64,000 nucleotides of DNA from UBA10324 sp038326325. Lineage in GTDB: Bacteria; Bacteroidota; Bacteroidia; Chitinophagales; UBA10324. Both the position numbers and the translations under genes were made by a program. Positions 17,834 through 25,467 of the stretch are shown piece by piece. Where the stretch lies: positions 5,218 through 69,217 of the forward strand of contig JBBQJW010000017.1 of assembly GCA_038326325.1 (NCBI GenBank), read 5' to 3'. Each line of letters begins with the position of its first letter. Position 1 is the stretch's first letter. Under the pieces are notes generated by a model, which made no database searches, was not told the origin of the DNA, and was given only the letters and a program-made list of their open reading frames with translations.

Positions 17834-18583
17834 TTACCATTCCGTTCCTTCCGCTTCACTGCTTATCACTTCATTCATTTCATTGAGAAGCGGTTGAAGA
17901 TGCTCGGTGTGATATCCTTTTCTTCCTCCGTAAACAGGTTGCGAGGTAGTTGGAATTTTTAGATTCGCTTTTTCAATAATCGGAGAAATTTTTTCCATCC
18001 ATTTTTGCCGTAACACATTTTCTCCCTCAAACACTTTATCTGAAATCAGTTGCGCATCATAATCTGACGGTTCAAAAATTCCAAGCGCGTAATTCCATAT
18101 TTCGTTTAGTGAACCCTGCATGCGAGCGTGACTTTCATCCGTGGCGTTTCCCAATCGCGTGAGCCATGTATCAGCGTGTAACACATGATATTTCAATTCG
18201 CCTTTTATCTTTTTAGAAAGTTGCGCGAGCGGAGTGAAGGAAGAATCTGAAAGCATTTCATACCGAATGAAATCAGCGTGGTCGAAAAGAAAATGACGAA
18301 CCAAACTGAAATCATATTCACCAATCGGCAATTCAGCTAATTGACAATTCAGCATTTCTTTTTCGCTGCGGAAAAAAGCGAAGCGGTCCGGCTCGGGCAT
18401 TTTAAATTCCTTATTCAGAATCGTGTAGTTCGCCAATGCGTGACCGATTTTATCCTGCGCCATTGACGAGAATGCGATGTCTTCTTCGAGTATCGGACCA
18501 ATTCCCGTCCACTCGCTACTGCGATGACCGATAATTAATTCGTCGTCTGCCATTCGCAGAATAAGATTTTTAATGTGTTCCAC
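17834..18583 (-). CDS. paaC: Phenylacetyl-CoA epoxidase subunit PaaC
   Basis: The protein has 249 residues and is a ferritin-like structural subunit. It forms the heterodimer with PaaA but lacks a functional di-iron site. Typical segments are ADDELIIGHRSSEWTGIGPI near the N terminus, SSMAQDKIGHALANY and LKYHVLHADTWLTRLGNATD. It overlaps paaB by 14 bp, which implies translational coupling. The length is normal for the family. Confidence 0.94.
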   Translation of the reverse strand: MEHIKNLILRMADDELIIGHRSSEWTGIGPILEEDIAFSSMAQDKIGHALANYTILNKEFKMPEPDRFAFFRSEKEMLNCQLAELPIGEYDFSLVRHFLFDHADFIRYEMLSDSSFTPLAQLSKKIKGELKYHVLHADTWLTRLGNATDESHARMQGSLNEIWNYALGIFEPSDYDAQLISDKVFEGENVLRQKWMEKISPIIEKANLKIPTTSQPVYGGRKGYHTEHLQPLLNEMNEVISSEAEGTEW

Positions 18584-18974
18584 TTTTTTCTTTTTTTAAT
18601 TTTTTATAGCGATTAATTTTTTCCATCACCTTAAATCCAGACGCGTCACGATATTGTTTTTCAGGTGCTGTCGCATTGTCAAACATGTCCTGATCATCGT
18701 AACTGAAAGTAAAAATGTCTGATGATTTCACCACCCAAATATTCGCGCACAATAATCTGCGGCCATATTGTTCTTTCGCAAACAATAACGCGAGTTGTTC
18801 GTCAGGTGCGTGAACGATGCCAACATGAATGTGCTGGTCGCCGCGCTTTTTCTGATGAAACACTTCCCATGAAAACCAGTTTTCATTTTCGTTCACAACT
18901 GTTTTATTAAAAGTTTGTTCAACATCTACTCGCTTAATGCGAGGGTCAAGGATGGGTGACTTTAATGGTATCAT
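18570..18974 (-). CDS. paaB: Phenylacetyl-CoA epoxidase subunit PaaB
   Basis: The protein has 134 residues. The PaaB core FSWEVFHQKKRGDQHIHVG followed by HAPDEQLALLFAKEQYGRR is clear. PaaB bridges PaaAC dimers in the complex. It is slightly longer than many PaaB proteins (about 95 residues), with an N-terminal extension (residues 1-30) and a basic C-terminal tail. It lies 7 bp after paaA and overlaps paaC. Confidence 0.93.
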   Translation of the reverse strand: MIPLKSPILDPRIKRVDVEQTFNKTVVNENENWFSWEVFHQKKRGDQHIHVGIVHAPDEQLALLFAKEQYGRRLLCANIWVVKSSDIFTFSYDDQDMFDNATAPEKQYRDASGFKVMEKINRYKKLKKEKSGTH

Positions 18975-18981
18975 AATTTTT

Positions 18982-19974
18982 TTATGCGAATGGAAGAGTT
19001 GCTTTTTCTGTTGGTTTCATTAATGCCTTTCGCACCCATCTTCCGTGCTCTTCAGCATAGTGGCGCACTGCAATTCGTTCCGCATTGCAAGGCCCATCGC
19101 CGTTTATCACGCGCTTGAATTCGCTCCAATCAGGGTCGCTGAATTCCCAGTAACCGGTTTCTAAATTCTTTTTCAGATTCGGGTCGGGAAGCGTTAAATC
19201 CAAATCGTAAATCTTCGGAATGTATTGATCCAAAAACTGATTACGCATGAAATCATTCGTCGCCAGTTTCACTCTCCACTTCATTAATTTTTGAGAGTGA
19301 ACGGAATCTTTATCTGAAGGACCGAAGAAGTGTATCAGTGGAATGTACCAGCGATTAAGCGCCTCCTGTACCATGTCGCGTTGCGCTTTTGTTCCAGTCG
19401 CCAGTGTGATGAATGCATCATGACCTTGTTTCAGATGAAAAGATTCTTCGTAACAAATCCGCTCAAGCGCGCGACAGTAAGGACCATAAGAACCTTTAGA
19501 ATTAATTACCTGATTAACGATTGCAGCAGCATCAACTAAAAATCCGATGACTGTTACATCCGCCCATGTTTTCGCCGGATAATTAAAAATATTGCTGTAC
19601 TTCGATTTGCCATTCAGCAAATCATTAATCATCGCCTCGCGCGATTTGTCGAGCGTTTCCGCTGCAGAATAAAGCAGATGTCCGTGACCAACTTCGTCCT
19701 GCACTTTAGCAATGAGTGCAAGTTTGCGTTTGAATCCGGGTGCGCGGGTAATCCATGTTCCTTCGGGCAGAGCGCCCATAATTTCGCTATGCGCATGTTG
19801 CTCAATCATACGAATGAGTTGCTTGCGATAATCAGCAGGCATCCAATCGTGCGGTTCAATTTTTTCGCCACGGTCAATCCGCGCTTCAAACTCCCCGAGC
19901 TTAATCGGGTCGTCAGTTGGTGCATTTTTATTTTGAATAAAATCTTCCGGTAGTGGATCAGCGTTTCCGTACAT
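18982..19974 (-). CDS. paaA: Phenylacetyl-CoA epoxidase catalytic subunit PaaA
   Basis: The protein has 330 residues and is the di-iron oxygenase subunit that epoxidises the ring of phenylacetyl-CoA. Metal-ligand motifs of the ferritin-like fold are visible: QHAHSEIMGALPEG, AKVQDEVGHGHLLYSA (ExxH) and CYEESFHLKQGHDAF (ExxxH). It is the first gene of paaABCD. The regulator gene lies about 100 bp upstream on the same strand, so the whole set may be transcribed from the regulator's promoter or from its own. Confidence 0.95.
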   Translation of the reverse strand: MYGNADPLPEDFIQNKNAPTDDPIKLGEFEARIDRGEKIEPHDWMPADYRKQLIRMIEQHAHSEIMGALPEGTWITRAPGFKRKLALIAKVQDEVGHGHLLYSAAETLDKSREAMINDLLNGKSKYSNIFNYPAKTWADVTVIGFLVDAAAIVNQVINSKGSYGPYCRALERICYEESFHLKQGHDAFITLATGTKAQRDMVQEALNRWYIPLIHFFGPSDKDSVHSQKLMKWRVKLATNDFMRNQFLDQYIPKIYDLDLTLPDPNLKKNLETGYWEFSDPDWSEFKRVINGDGPCNAERIAVRHYAEEHGRWVRKALMKPTEKATLPFA

Positions 19975-20072
19975 GATTAAAAAGTTATTTGTTTAAAATG
20001 TTTCAGGTTTCGAATTAATTAGAATTTATTTTTTGTCTTATATTCAATTAATAATCTGTGAATCTGTGGCAA

Positions 20073-20654
20073 TCATTTTAAAATTCCATTTAAAAAAACT
20101 TCCGTCATCTGCTCGGCGATTTCTTCCGGCTGCATTTTCCCTTTCGGTGTAAACCATTCGTAAATTCCGTTCATCGCCGAGAAGATGACAAACAGAGTAA
20201 GTTTTTCGTCCTTGATTTGAAAACTTTTTTCTTCAAATCCTCTTTTTAAGATTGATTTATAAAAATTCTCGTAGCGCCTTCGCATCAATTTGAAATCAGA
20301 TAAGTAAGGCTCGCTTAAATGTCTCCATTCATGTAAAAACACAACAGAAGCATCCATGTTCGCGGTAATGATCCGGATATGTTCTTCAACAGCTCGCTTT
20401 AATAATTCTTTAGCGGAAAGATTTTCTTTTTGCAATTCATCCGTTACGGCAAAAAACTGTCGCGCCATATCAAAACAAATCTGTTGCAAAATTTCTTCCT
20501 TTGATTTTATATGGCTGTATAAACTCGCCGCTTCAATTCCAAGTTCAGAAGCAATGTGTCGCATGGAAGTAGCGGCATAACCCCTTTCCCGAAATAAATT
20601 TCGAGCAGTATGGTGAATCTGTTCCTTTCTCTTTTTGATTGTTGCGGTTGACAT
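20073..20654 (-). CDS. TetR-family regulator, probable PaaR
   Basis: The protein has 193 residues. The N-terminal helix-turn-helix is typical of TetR (HTARNLFRERGYAATSMRHI, then ELGIEAASLYSHIKSKEEIL). The C-terminal ligand domain is of the FadR/PaaR-like type. Its position directly upstream of paaABCD on the same strand, plus an operator that fits the PaaR consensus 6 bp before its start codon, makes it the likely phenylacetyl-CoA-responsive repressor and an autoregulator. Confidence 0.85.
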   Translation of the reverse strand: MSTATIKKRKEQIHHTARNLFRERGYAATSMRHIASELGIEAASLYSHIKSKEEILQQICFDMARQFFAVTDELQKENLSAKELLKRAVEEHIRIITANMDASVVFLHEWRHLSEPYLSDFKLMRRRYENFYKSILKRGFEEKSFQIKDEKLTLFVIFSAMNGIYEWFTPKGKMQPEEIAEQMTEVFLNGILK

Positions 20655-20659
20655 CCTAA

Positions 20660-20673
20660 CTAACGGTCGTTAG
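20660..20673. promoter_or_regulatory. Palindromic operator CTAACGGTCGTTAG
   Basis: The 14-mer is a near-perfect inverted repeat (CTAACG/CGTTAG with GT in the centre). It matches the CNAACGNNCGTTNG pattern that I recall for Thermus PaaR. It is 6 bp upstream of the TetR-type gene and directly follows its -7 element, so binding would block transcription start. No second copy was seen in front of paaA. Confidence 0.8.
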
Positions 20674-20674
20674 G

Positions 20675-20704
20675 CAAATATACAACGACAATTCGGTATT
20701 CCAA
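20675..20704 (-). promoter_or_regulatory. Promoter of the paaR-like gene
   Basis: On the minus strand the -7 element is TATATTTG (20675-20682), which fits TAnnTTTG. A TTGG at 20701-20704 lies about 18 bases upstream and fits the -33 TTTG-type element. The operator lies just downstream of the -7 box. Confidence 0.65.
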
Positions 20705-20728
20705 CAGAATTGATTGTAATTGGAAAAT

Positions 20729-20792
20729 CCGGTGATATTGACCCCCTGAAACCGATTGAAACTGACCACCAAACAGGATCAACCTGACCACC
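20729..20792. mobile_element. Solo IS21-family-type terminal repeat
   Basis: On the minus strand there are three similar units: GGTGGTCAGGTTGATCCTG, GGTGGTCAGTTTCAATCGG and GGGGGTCAATATCACCGG. They are spaced about 22-24 bp. Multiple terminal repeats of the GGTCA-TT type are characteristic of IS21-family ends. No istA or istB gene is in the window, so this is a relic or a solo end. Confidence 0.6.
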
Positions 20793-20830
20793 TTATTCCG
20801 CTCCAAATAAGCCATCTGTTTTATGATGTT

Positions 20831-20886
20831 CCGTTCTCGGGGTCTTTATGTCAGCGACGAATTCTTGCGCCTCGGGCGGAGAACCT
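20831..20886. repeat. Long-loop stem-loop element (GTTCTC/GAGAAC)
   Basis: GTTCTC at 20833 pairs with GAGAAC at 20879 around a loop of about 40 bases containing CAGCGACGAATTCTTGCGCC. The design is like the stem-loops at 22879 and 23139. Confidence 0.5.
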
Positions 20887-20908
20887 GTCGTTTTAACCTT
20901 CATAACTT

Positions 20909-22729
20909 TCAAAACTTCACCACTTTCTCAACCCTAACACATCCATCATTCATTCTCAACTTCACAAAATAAACTCCGGCAGCAAGTGATTTAATATTTA
21001 CTTGTGTTGTTGGTCTTTGAACTTTAAACTTTAAACATTGAACTCCTAAAGCATTTGTGATTTCTATTTCCTTAGGAGCAACTCCATTTAGCACTTCAAT
21101 AGTTAATTCATCACTCGCAGGATTGGGGTAAACTTTAATTCCATTCACAATTGACAATTCACCATTCACTCCTGTCACATCCACAAACATGCAAGCCGAT
21201 TGTTCATTGCAGCTATAGGCATCTGTTGCAATTATAGAGTAGTTTCCGGTTATTGTTACAATAAAAATTTGATTAGTTGCGCCGCTTATATTTAAGCTGC
21301 TATCACAATTGAACCATTGATATGTTAAACCAACTCCGCTCACACTTGAAAAGAGTGTATCAGAAGTTGCACTTATTGATACTGTAACAGTATCAACCGT
21401 AAGCAGCGTTGTAACTATGCTGTCGCACCCCGCATCATTCATTAATGTGTCAATATAAGTTCCACTTGTATAATACACACTGCTACCTATGTACAAAGTA
21501 TCTCCTGCACATATTTTTTGTGAAGATGATGAAGTTGTATTTGTACAACTCAAAGTATCGCAAGGGCTTCCTATCAATGGCCCCAAATTGTAATTAACCA
21601 TGTTCGGCAACCCATATCTGCATCTCATTCCATTTAAATAAAAATTATATGGTTGAACATTACATTCTATTCCATTACTGTCTGGATTATTAATTACTGT
21701 CAAGTACATGTTACAAGAATCATATGATGCGCAATCTGTAACAATATAAATTTTATTATTTGGCGCAAGTAGATGTTGTCCTATTAAATCATCTGGATGA
21801 TTGTTTGAATAATTATTCCATAATAAAGTTTTAGTCGATTGAATATTTGGAGAGTCGAGATTAAATTGATATAATTTATGTTCAGTTGAAAAGTAAAATT
21901 TTGAACCGTCTGATGAAAAGGAGCATCCATAACAGTTTGGGTCATTAGCCAAAAATATATAATTACTTATATCCCCTGAACATCTATCAAAATTAAAAAC
22001 TCCAACTTTGTGATTTAGATAGTCAACCAATCCTAATCTTTCACCAGATTGTGAAAATTTTAATTGACCTACTTGTATATTACTAAGCACTGGTCCAATA
22101 CCTTGTATTACTACATTACTAATACCTGCTGATGTTACACGATATTTGTAAAAATTTTTACTGTCGTTTTTATGAACTACAACCCACCAATCTTCCCCAT
22201 TTCCGTGTTTTACTGCTGTAATTTTTTCAGAAACGATTGTAGAATCAATGAGTATATTTTTAATAACCAAAGCACCAGAATCATTATTCATTGTTCTATC
22301 TATTATCCCATAATAGAATCCTGAATGTAATAAGTTGTTTTGAATATTGTTTGTGTAGAAGAGATAATACTTATTAGTATCGTTAGGAAAAGGGATAAAT
22401 AACAGCCCCTGTGTATTTGATCTATTACTTGCAATACTATCGCCGTCTAATATTATTTTCCCATAAGAATTATAAACGGCAGAAATCTGTGGTGGATTTC
22501 CAAAACTATCTGACCCGCTCACATAAAATAATAAATTACCATTTCTTGTCGAAATTGAAGCATAGTTTTCATTACCATGACGAACTCCTACTTGATTTGA
22601 AACTTGAGGGTTTCCAATGTTGATGAAATCAATTTTTACACTGTCATCAAAAACCCATACTCTGTCCTCCTTCTGAGCTAGACTCAGAAGAGGACAAAGT
22701 ATGAAAAGCAATTTCAAAAAGACTTTCAT
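20909..22729 (-). CDS. Secreted protein with T9SS type A sorting domain
   Basis: The protein has 606 residues. It has a signal peptide (MKVFLKLLFILCPLLSLAQ). Residues about 25-380 are a beta-propeller-like region with segments such as NGNLLFYVSGSDSFGNPPQI, and a Cys-containing stretch follows (CTNTTSSSSQKICAGDTLYI). The C-terminal 80 residues are a type A sorting domain: VYPNPASDELTIEV, then LAAGVYFVKLRMNDG and VEKVVKF. The protein should be exported by Sec and then anchored or released by the type IX system. Its ATG overlaps the stop of an upstream sorting-domain fragment (ATGA). Confidence 0.85.
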   Translation of the reverse strand: MKVFLKLLFILCPLLSLAQKEDRVWVFDDSVKIDFINIGNPQVSNQVGVRHGNENYASISTRNGNLLFYVSGSDSFGNPPQISAVYNSYGKIILDGDSIASNRSNTQGLLFIPFPNDTNKYYLFYTNNIQNNLLHSGFYYGIIDRTMNNDSGALVIKNILIDSTIVSEKITAVKHGNGEDWWVVVHKNDSKNFYKYRVTSAGISNVVIQGIGPVLSNIQVGQLKFSQSGERLGLVDYLNHKVGVFNFDRCSGDISNYIFLANDPNCYGCSFSSDGSKFYFSTEHKLYQFNLDSPNIQSTKTLLWNNYSNNHPDDLIGQHLLAPNNKIYIVTDCASYDSCNMYLTVINNPDSNGIECNVQPYNFYLNGMRCRYGLPNMVNYNLGPLIGSPCDTLSCTNTTSSSSQKICAGDTLYIGSSVYYTSGTYIDTLMNDAGCDSIVTTLLTVDTVTVSISATSDTLFSSVSGVGLTYQWFNCDSSLNISGATNQIFIVTITGNYSIIATDAYSCNEQSACMFVDVTGVNGELSIVNGIKVYPNPASDELTIEVLNGVAPKEIEITNALGVQCLKFKVQRPTTQVNIKSLAAGVYFVKLRMNDGCVRVEKVVKF

Positions 22730-22855
22730 CTTACAACAACTAATTTCTGATGGTAAACAGTTTTATTATTAAACGAAATTTTCAGTTGATAAATTCCTGC
22801 AACAAAATCAGAAGTAGTTATTCTCACTCTGTTTAAATCAGAGTATAGTAGCTGA
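22726..22855 (-). pseudogene. Fragment of a T9SS sorting domain
   Basis: The minus strand encodes SDFVAGIYQLKISFNNKTVY followed by HQKLVVVR and a stop, which is the C-terminal end of a T9SS sorting domain. Upstream the frame runs into a stem-loop element (22879-22919), so the rest of the gene is missing. The frame could be extended to an ATG at 22971, but that part is repeat-derived. The stop overlaps the next start codon as ATGA, suggesting an old operon. Confidence 0.65.
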
Positions 22856-22878
22856 GAAAAAACTTCTCTCCTCCCCCG

Positions 22879-22919
22879 CCGTGTCTCCCCTGCGATGGAA
22901 TGAGCGATGCGTGACACGG
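22879..22919. repeat. Long-loop stem-loop element (CCGTGTC/GACACGG)
   Basis: A 7-bp perfect stem (longer with mismatches) closes a loop of 27 bases containing GCGATGGAATGAGCGATGCG. It sits between a T9SS-domain fragment and a transposase remnant and resembles the element at 23139. Confidence 0.65.
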
Positions 22920-22951
22920 TGGTTTCAAACGAACTTGCAACCTTTTTTAAC

Positions 22952-23131
22952 CTAATCGAATTTTCCATCAAGTATATCGTAGAAATTTTTCAGCCAGAAA
23001 AAGCTTTTAAATCCTTCTTCATAAAATCCCGCACTTCAATGATTGTAGAGTAGGTAATCACTCACCAGATTCCATTTCTTGCTCACGGGATTTTTGTGAA
23101 TGTAGTTAAGTTTCTGCAACATCATTTCCTT
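22952..23131 (-). pseudogene. 3' remnant of a REP-associated (Y1) transposase
   Basis: Reading the minus strand from 23131 gives KEMMLQKLNYIHKNPVSKKW and then NLVSDYLLYNH, a stop, then SAGFYEEGFKSFFWLKNFYD. QKLNYIHxNPV is the conserved C-terminal tyrosine-region motif of Y1 transposases of the RAYT type. An in-frame TGA at 23036-23038 and the missing N-terminal half show it is dead. A stem-loop lies directly upstream at 23139. Confidence 0.7.
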
Positions 23132-23138
23132 CCGTCCG

Positions 23139-23184
23139 CGCCGAGTCATTCGCTGTGCCTTGCGCTATGCCTGAGGACTCGGCG
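23139..23184. repeat. Long-loop stem-loop element (CGCCGAGTC/GACTCGGCG)
   Basis: A perfect 9-bp stem closes a loop of 28 bases (includes CGCTGTGCCTTGCGCTATGC). It abuts the RAYT remnant, as REP hairpins often do. Confidence 0.7.
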
Positions 23185-23275
23185 TTTATTCCTTCACCAC
23201 CTTCCTGACTGTTACACTTAACCCGCCAATATCGCACCTCATTTCTTTCACAACATAAAAGTAATCAATCCTCCA

Positions 23276-23310
23276 AAACAAAAAACCCCGCAGAAGAAAC
23301 TTCCCGGGGT
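23276..23310 (-). terminator. Rho-independent terminator
   Basis: On the minus strand ACCCCGGGAAG..., a stem CCCCG/CGGGG, is followed by a T-rich run (TTTTTTGTTTT). It terminates the gene at 23350-24258. Confidence 0.75.
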
Positions 23311-23349
23311 CTTAACAAAACCTTCTAAACTTTCATAACTTTAAAACTA

Positions 23350-24258
23350 TTAAACCTTCTCCATCACCACGCTAACCTCCACACTGCCGCCAAGTGGTAT
23401 TTTTACATTAGGCACTTTAGCGGGTTTAAAATCAGGATGAGTAAATACAAACGAATAAACACCACCCTTAAATTTACTGATTTGATAAACACCTGTTACA
23501 TCTGTCGTGGTCTTCAAATCAGTATTTGTTCCAATCATTTCCACCTGCATTTTAAAGATGCCGTCTCCTGTAACACTATCCGTTGCTTTTCCTTTTACCG
23601 TGGTATGTGTTTGTCCTGAATCTATCACCTCCTTAGCTGCAAAATAAGTATCATAAAAAACAGGTTCACTGCTGAGCAGTGTTTCAATAATAGGAGTCAT
23701 TTCATTTTTTATTAAATCCATTCCTTGTTTATTCAGCACCGGAATAAGATTCGTTTGCGCCATCCGGTCAGCAACCGCCTCCCTCGGTTGATCTACCGAA
23801 CCTTTATAATTAGTTATCGCTGTTTGAAAAGTAGTAAGCACCGGAGCGGTTATTCCATAATCAGCAAGCAAAAGAATCAATCCGTTGGCGCGGTCGTGCA
23901 TAAACTGGGCAGTCTGTGGCAGCAAACCATCATCTAATCTTTTCAACTTCGATTTAGCAATACTTACCTCGTCAAAAAGAACAGCATCACCAATCACATG
24001 AGCGTATGCTTTCATGGCCGATGCAACCGAAAAAGTTTGGTTCACCAATCCGTCATGCAATTGTTGTTTGTTAACCGTTACACCCTTTATGTTTTTTCGC
24101 TGCGCAAGGTCTGCACTTTCTATGGCGGCGACCACTGCGAGCAATGCTGTTTGCGCAACTCCGAGTGCAGGTCGCAGAGCTACGACAGCGGCGTTCGAAG
24201 CCAGAACTAAAAGTACTGTTCCGAACATGTTCAACCGGTTTTCAAAATACTGTTTCAT
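23350..24258 (-). CDS. Two-part protein: helical N terminus plus carboxypeptidase-regulatory-like C terminus
   Basis: The ATG at 24258 (MKQYFENRLNMFGTVLL) is chosen over an upstream start that adds a Lys-rich unlikely leader. The protein has 302 residues. Residues about 10-215 are Ala-rich helices, and the last 85 residues form a beta-sandwich of the CarboxypepD_reg type (TVKGKATDSVTGDGIFKMQV, then GVYQISKFKGGVYSFVFTHP). A protein of similar architecture is encoded at 52010-52957. Both lie next to a 21-22 bp tandem array. A LytTR gene is 130 bp upstream on the same strand. Function unknown. Confidence 0.7.
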   Translation of the reverse strand: MKQYFENRLNMFGTVLLVLASNAAVVALRPALGVAQTALLAVVAAIESADLAQRKNIKGVTVNKQQLHDGLVNQTFSVASAMKAYAHVIGDAVLFDEVSIAKSKLKRLDDGLLPQTAQFMHDRANGLILLLADYGITAPVLTTFQTAITNYKGSVDQPREAVADRMAQTNLIPVLNKQGMDLIKNEMTPIIETLLSSEPVFYDTYFAAKEVIDSGQTHTTVKGKATDSVTGDGIFKMQVEMIGTNTDLKTTTDVTGVYQISKFKGGVYSFVFTHPDFKPAKVPNVKIPLGGSVEVSVVMEKV

Positions 24259-24389
24259 GATTTTTGGTTTTTGTGATGAATGAGTTTTTAATGTCAGACC
24301 AAAACTACATTCACCAAAACCCTTTGCTGGCTTCACTCGCACAGAATCGCATTAGATTGAATAGATACTCATTAGGGTGAATGGATTTT

Positions 24390-24872
24390 CTAATCTTCTT
24401 CTTTTTTTTCTGTTGATTTATGATTGTGATAGATGTGTAGATAAACTCTCACCACTTGCTCGTATGTTTCTGAAACAGGTAAATATTTTCTGTTTTCCAA
24501 ATGAACTCCATCCGGTTCCATATCATACTGAATCATAAATTCCGGGTTGAACATAAACGAATTATGATTTCGTATTAATCCCATCTGTGTTAAATCATTT
24601 TCAAGTTCACCAATGGTTTCATTGCGGCGATACTTCACATTTTTATGAAGTGTTACAGCATAAATGTTTGTTCCGTGCCCCTCGCTTTCAGCATAAATAA
24701 TATCTTTTCCCTTTATAAAAACATAACCGCCGTCCGGGTGAATCACTGAAAATTTTTGAAAGCTGTTCTGGTGAGATTGCTTTTCAAATTGTTGCCTCAA
24801 TAAAAGAGTTGCCTTCATAACCGAAGCGCGTTTAATTTGCTTCACTAAAGCAGCCCAGAACGAAAGAGGCAT
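24390..24872 (-). CDS. Stand-alone LytTR-type DNA-binding protein
   Basis: The protein has 160 residues and no receiver domain. From about residue 45 a LytTR-like domain can be followed: VFIKGKDIIYAESEGHGTNI, then NETIGELENDLTQMGLIRNH with a following NSFMFNPEFM, and a strand LENRKYLPVSETY. The LytTR fold binds direct repeats of about 9 bp spaced 12-13 bp apart. The 21-bp tandem array starts about 145 bp upstream of its start codon and could hold its targets. The downstream two-part protein is a likely regulated gene. Confidence 0.75.
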   Translation of the reverse strand: MPLSFWAALVKQIKRASVMKATLLLRQQFEKQSHQNSFQKFSVIHPDGGYVFIKGKDIIYAESEGHGTNIYAVTLHKNVKYRRNETIGELENDLTQMGLIRNHNSFMFNPEFMIQYDMEPDGVHLENRKYLPVSETYEQVVRVYLHIYHNHKSTEKKEED

Positions 24873-25016
24873 GATGCATCACTTTCCCTTGTAACGCAAT
24901 ACTGGCGTAGTAAGTATGAAAATCACCGTCATTCTTTTGTCACAAAAAACAAGACAATTTGAATGTATTAAAAAATCAGCTTTAATCTGTCACATCAGCG
25001 GCATCAGTATTCCGGT

Positions 25017-25330
25017 CAATAGCGACGGAAACCATCGCGAAAGCAAAGTAATCTGCCGAAACAACAAGGTAAGCGAAAACAATAGCTTCGGAAACAAAAG
25101 CAATGCTGTTGTCACTTGAAACAATGACGGGTAAGCGGAAGCAATAGCAGGTTAAACAAAAACAATAGCAAGGTAACTGACTGCAACAACGAGGTAAACA
25201 AAAACAATTGCATCGGAAACCATCTCGAAAGCAAAGTCAATCACAGAAACAGCGAGGTAAATAAAAACAATAGTGTCAGAAACAATCGCGAAGGCAATGT
25301 AAACTGGAGAAATGGAAGAGTAATTGAAAT
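25017..25330. repeat. Degenerate 21-bp tandem array (63-bp higher-order period)
   Basis: CAAT-starting higher-order units begin at 25017, 25080, 25142, 25205 and 25268, so the spacing is 63, 62, 63 and 63 bp. Each splits into three 21-bp units with a consensus near AATAGCnnGGTAAACAAAAA. There are about 15 units, diverged but in register. It is contiguous with no unique spacers, so it is not CRISPR. It fills most of the gene-free gap (24873-25467) between the LytTR gene and rimP. Confidence 0.85.
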
Positions 25331-25418
25331 CAACAAAATAGGAATCACAAATTCTATCGTGGTTTCTGCCCTCAAAAAAAATCATGAAACAATATTTTCA
25401 TTATCAATACTCCTTAAT

Positions 25419-25426
25419 TACATTTG
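25419..25426 (+). promoter_or_regulatory. -7 element (TACATTTG) for rimP-nusA-infB
   Basis: TACATTTG fits TAnnTTTG and lies 41 bp before the rimP ATG, leaving room for a leader that holds a terminator-like hairpin. Confidence 0.6.
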
Positions 25427-25443
25427 CGACGGATTAGTGATGA

Positions 25444-25464
25444 GGGGACAGTGTCCCCTTTTTT
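25444..25464 (+). terminator. Terminator-like hairpin in the rimP leader
   Basis: GGGGACA pairs with TGTCCCC (single-base centre G, so the apex must open to a larger loop), followed by six Ts. It lies between the -7 element and the rimP ATG at 25468, and so may act as an attenuator of the operon rather than as the end of an upstream gene. Confidence 0.6.
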
Positions 25465-25467
25465 ATT

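Noticed and set aside
25017..25330. Possible CRISPR array
   Set aside because: Units are contiguous with no unique spacers, and there are no cas genes. The same reasoning excludes the array at 51172-51457.
25152..25385. Open frame on the minus strand encoding a hydrophobic repeat peptide (FAIVSDTIVFIYLAVSV-like)
   Set aside because: It is a by-product of the 21-bp array, whose period is a multiple of three. It has no start context and its composition only mirrors the repeat.
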